Shown in pieces: positions 8,072-8,715 of a stretch of 8,715 bases of DNA (the first letter of the stretch is position 1; each line of letters begins with the position of its first letter). Position numbers and translations under genes: made by a program. The notes under the pieces were generated by a model. It saw nothing but the letters and a program-made list of their open reading frames with translations. It searched no databases and was not told where the DNA came from. Source of the DNA: Candidatus Altarchaeales archaeon A3 (GTDB taxonomy: Archaea; Altiarchaeota; Altiarchaeia; Altiarchaeales; Altiarchaeaceae); the NCBI GenBank assembly GCA_002083985.1, contig MTER01000016.1:1-8715 (forward strand), given 5' to 3'.

Positions 8072-8083
8072 TACTCTTTTTTG
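8072..8083 (+). terminator. Oligo-T tract after nusA
   Basis: A run of six T (8077-8082) on the sense strand begins 35 bases after the nusA stop, with no GC-rich stem. That is the usual form of an archaeal intrinsic terminator. Another T6 at 8118-8123 could act as a backup. Confidence 0.5.
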
Positions 8084-8162
8084 TATTATGACAATAGATA
8101 AACCCTTTAAAAAATTGTTTTTTATGGGGGAAAAATTTGAAATTATTATGAATATATTGTCA

Positions 8163-8216
8163 CCTCGCTTCGCTCGGAGATTTTAAATAAATTTAAAATA
8201 ACAATAGATTGAAAAT
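8163..8216. repeat. Composite repeat, copy 1
   Basis: The order is CCTC, GCTTCGC, TCGG (8163-8177), then a perfect inverted repeat ATTTTAAAT-AA-ATTTAAAAT (8180-8199), then AGATTGAAAAT (8206-8216). The complement of GCTTCGC is GCGAAGC, known as an unusually stable mini-hairpin. The same three-part order recurs in copy 2, with starts 98 bases apart. CTTCG-centred repeats of this kind are common in AT-rich archaeal spacers, as I recall. Confidence 0.65.
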
Positions 8217-8224
8217 TATTTTGT

Positions 8225-8244
8225 CTAATAAAAATTAGTTTTTT
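8225..8244 (+). terminator. Small AT hairpin followed by T6
   Basis: CTAAT (8225-8229) pairs with ATTAG (8234-8238) around an AAAA loop, followed at once by six T (8239-8244). The layout resembles an intrinsic terminator but the stem is only five pairs and weak. It lies between the two composite repeats. Confidence 0.3.
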
Positions 8245-8260
8245 AGTATTTTATTTTTAA

Positions 8261-8316
8261 CCTCACTTCGTTCGGATATTTACAAAATGTTCTGAACATT
8301 TTGTAAGATTGAAAAT
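8261..8316. repeat. Composite repeat, copy 2
   Basis: The order is CCTC, ACTTCGT, TCGG (8261-8275), then a perfect 13-base-arm palindrome (8280-8306), then AGATTGAAAAT (8306-8316). Relative to copy 1 the two differences in the first block are the paired ends of the mini-hairpin (G..C to A..T), which preserves pairing. The total is 56 bases against 54 in copy 1. Confidence 0.65.
8280..8306. repeat. Perfect 27-base palindrome
   Basis: TTACAAAATGTTC (8280-8292) and GAACATTTTGTAA (8294-8306) are exact reverse complements around a single T. It could be a stem-loop in RNA or a dimeric protein-binding site. It forms the core of composite repeat copy 2. Confidence 0.85.
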
Positions 8317-8330
8317 CTTAGAGATTTTCA
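8310..8330. repeat. 9-bp hairpin, overlapping an alternative 6-bp hairpin
   Basis: TGAAAATCT (8310-8318) pairs perfectly with AGATTTTCA (8322-8330) around TAG. An alternative hairpin, AAGATT-GAA-AATCTT (8305-8319), uses bases from this stem and from the preceding palindrome, so the structures are mutually exclusive. Confidence 0.7.
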
Positions 8331-8430
8331 GTATTTCAAATCCTGCGATTTTAAAATGGCATTTTATAAAAGCAAATATATAGCAATGGGTTAATCTGTC
8401 AAAAAAGTAAAACGCAAAACTTTAGTAATA

Positions 8431-8447
8431 AAGAACATAAATTTAAT
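8431..8447 (+). promoter_or_regulatory. Candidate promoter for the micropeptide gene
   Basis: A purine-rich AAGAA (8431-8435, BRE-like) precedes CATAAATTTAAT (8436-8447). Initiation about 26 bases from its centre would fall near 8468, about 20 bases before the ATG at 8488. The match is plausible but not strong. Confidence 0.3.
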
Positions 8448-8487
8448 AGGCAACAATTTAACAACAAATAAAAATTATAACCTAAAA

Positions 8488-8586
8488 ATGGATGAAGATC
8501 TTATATCTCTTACAGCGGGAGGAATTATAACTGTTGTGTGGGTAATACTTGTATTGTGGTTTTTAATGGTTGCATTTGGAATGTAA
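8488..8586 (+). CDS. Putative 32-residue single-pass membrane micropeptide
   Basis: An ATG-to-TAA frame encodes 32 residues: an acidic head (MDEDL), a short linker, then about 20 strongly hydrophobic residues (roughly 10-31) including two Trp (18 and 24) and ending AFGM. There are no Arg, Lys or His residues, so orientation cannot be predicted from the positive-inside rule. It is one transmembrane helix and nothing else. A TATA-like site lies at the right distance upstream, and the composition of a clean helix makes chance less likely than for other short frames here. I do not recognise a family. It could be a small subunit of a membrane complex. There is no evident link to the polymerase operon, since repeats and T-runs separate them. 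Confidence 0.5.
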   Translation: MDEDLISLTAGGIITVVWVILVLWFLMVAFGM

Positions 8587-8615
8587 ACAAACAGGCATTA
8601 AAGCAAATAAGTATT

Positions 8616-8642
8616 AGGGGTGAATTTTAGGTGCTCCCCCCT
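8616..8642 (+). terminator. Weak inverted repeat after the micropeptide gene
   Basis: AGGGG (8616-8620) can pair with CCCCT (8638-8642) across a 17-base loop, followed by TT. It is the only GC-rich stem near the gene end, starting 30 bases after the stop. The large loop makes a terminator role doubtful. Confidence 0.2.
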
Positions 8643-8685
8643 TTAAATTGGGTTAATTGGTGCCTATCCATAAACTCGTAATTTT

Positions 8686-8715
8686 TCAGGACTTACGCAA
8701 TTCACATTGTAAAAG
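8686..8715. mobile_element. Possible insertion-sequence end at the window edge
   Basis: TCAGGACTTACGCA (8686-8699) resembles a terminal sequence I recall from prokaryotic insertion sequences, where TGCGTAAGTCCTGA-type ends are frequent. The window stops 16 bases later, so neither a transposase nor the opposite end can be seen. This rests on memory of the motif only. Confidence 0.3.

Larger units (their letters stand above)
8043..8487. other. Non-coding interval replacing the usual rps12/rps7
   Basis: These 445 bases hold no convincing gene on either strand. They contain, in order, a T6 tract (8077-8082), a second T6 (8118-8123), composite repeat copy 1 (8163-8216), a hairpin with T6 (8225-8244), composite repeat copy 2 (8261-8316), a further hairpin (8310-8330), and a TATA-like site before the micropeptide gene. 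Many archaea have rps12 and rps7 here. Confidence 0.7.

Noticed and set aside
8088..8186. A 32-codon ATG frame after nusA ending in SPRFARRF
   Set aside because: Its C-terminus is only translation of the CTTCG repeat and its stop falls in the repeat's palindrome; the rest is low-complexity AT-rich sequence. Probably a chance frame.
8163..8330. Possible CRISPR array
   Set aside because: Only two repeat units, whose cores differ, with no regular spacers and no cas genes.
8356..8394. A 12-codon ATG frame in the interval before the micropeptide
   Set aside because: Too short, with no recognisable character or promoter.

Overview
This AT-rich window carries the archaeal RNA polymerase core operon, all on the + strand, in the order rpoB, rpoA1 (A'), rpoA2 (A''), rpl30e, nusA. 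The split largest subunit (A' plus A''), the L30e-type ribosomal protein and the short two-KH archaeal NusA together make an archaeal origin very secure. RpoB is one undivided chain, unlike the split B''/B' of many methanogens and haloarchaea. The AT-rich genes use mostly AGA/AGG for Arg and much ATA for Ile, none has a clear Shine-Dalgarno sequence, and the polymerase is unusually divergent. I infer a fast-evolving lineage, possibly DPANN- or Altiarchaeota-like, but the exact phylum cannot be fixed by eye.

Layout: rpoB (14-3280) starts 13 bases into the window, so a preceding rpoH cannot be judged. A 161-base spacer follows. It holds a 23-codon basic micro-ORF (3307-3378) whose start duplicates the start of rpoA1, with a perfect hairpin inside it. 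Then come rpoA1 (3442-5961), a 37-base spacer made mostly of a tandem repeat that overlaps the rpoA1 stop, and rpoA2 (5999-7081). A 110-base very AT-rich spacer probably contains a T-rich terminator and a new promoter. rpl30e (7192-7482) and nusA (7479-8042) overlap by four bases. The rps12/rps7 genes that follow nusA in many archaea are absent. In their place is about 445 bases of non-coding DNA with two copies of a roughly 55-base composite repeat, hairpins and T-runs, followed by a 32-codon single-pass membrane micropeptide gene (8488-8586). The last 30 bases may enter an insertion-sequence end.

Function: RpoB, A' and A'' make up the catalytic core of the polymerase. NusA is the archaeal elongation/termination-type KH protein, and L30e is a large-subunit ribosomal (or kink-turn-binding) protein, so the cluster links transcription with translation. 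The catalytic Asp triad, the trigger-loop His and the zinc sites are intact, so the enzyme should be active. Even so, several positions I know as nearly invariant are changed: the bridge-helix Gly (to Thr), the trigger-loop-base GLPR Arg (to Ala), the RpoB RHGQKG His (to Tyr), the RpoB CP before ETPEG (to SA), and the second GXXG loop of NusA. These changes, the repeat elements and the micro-ORFs are the main points for follow-up. I found no CRISPR array, tRNA or rRNA, and I do not claim a wholly new system.
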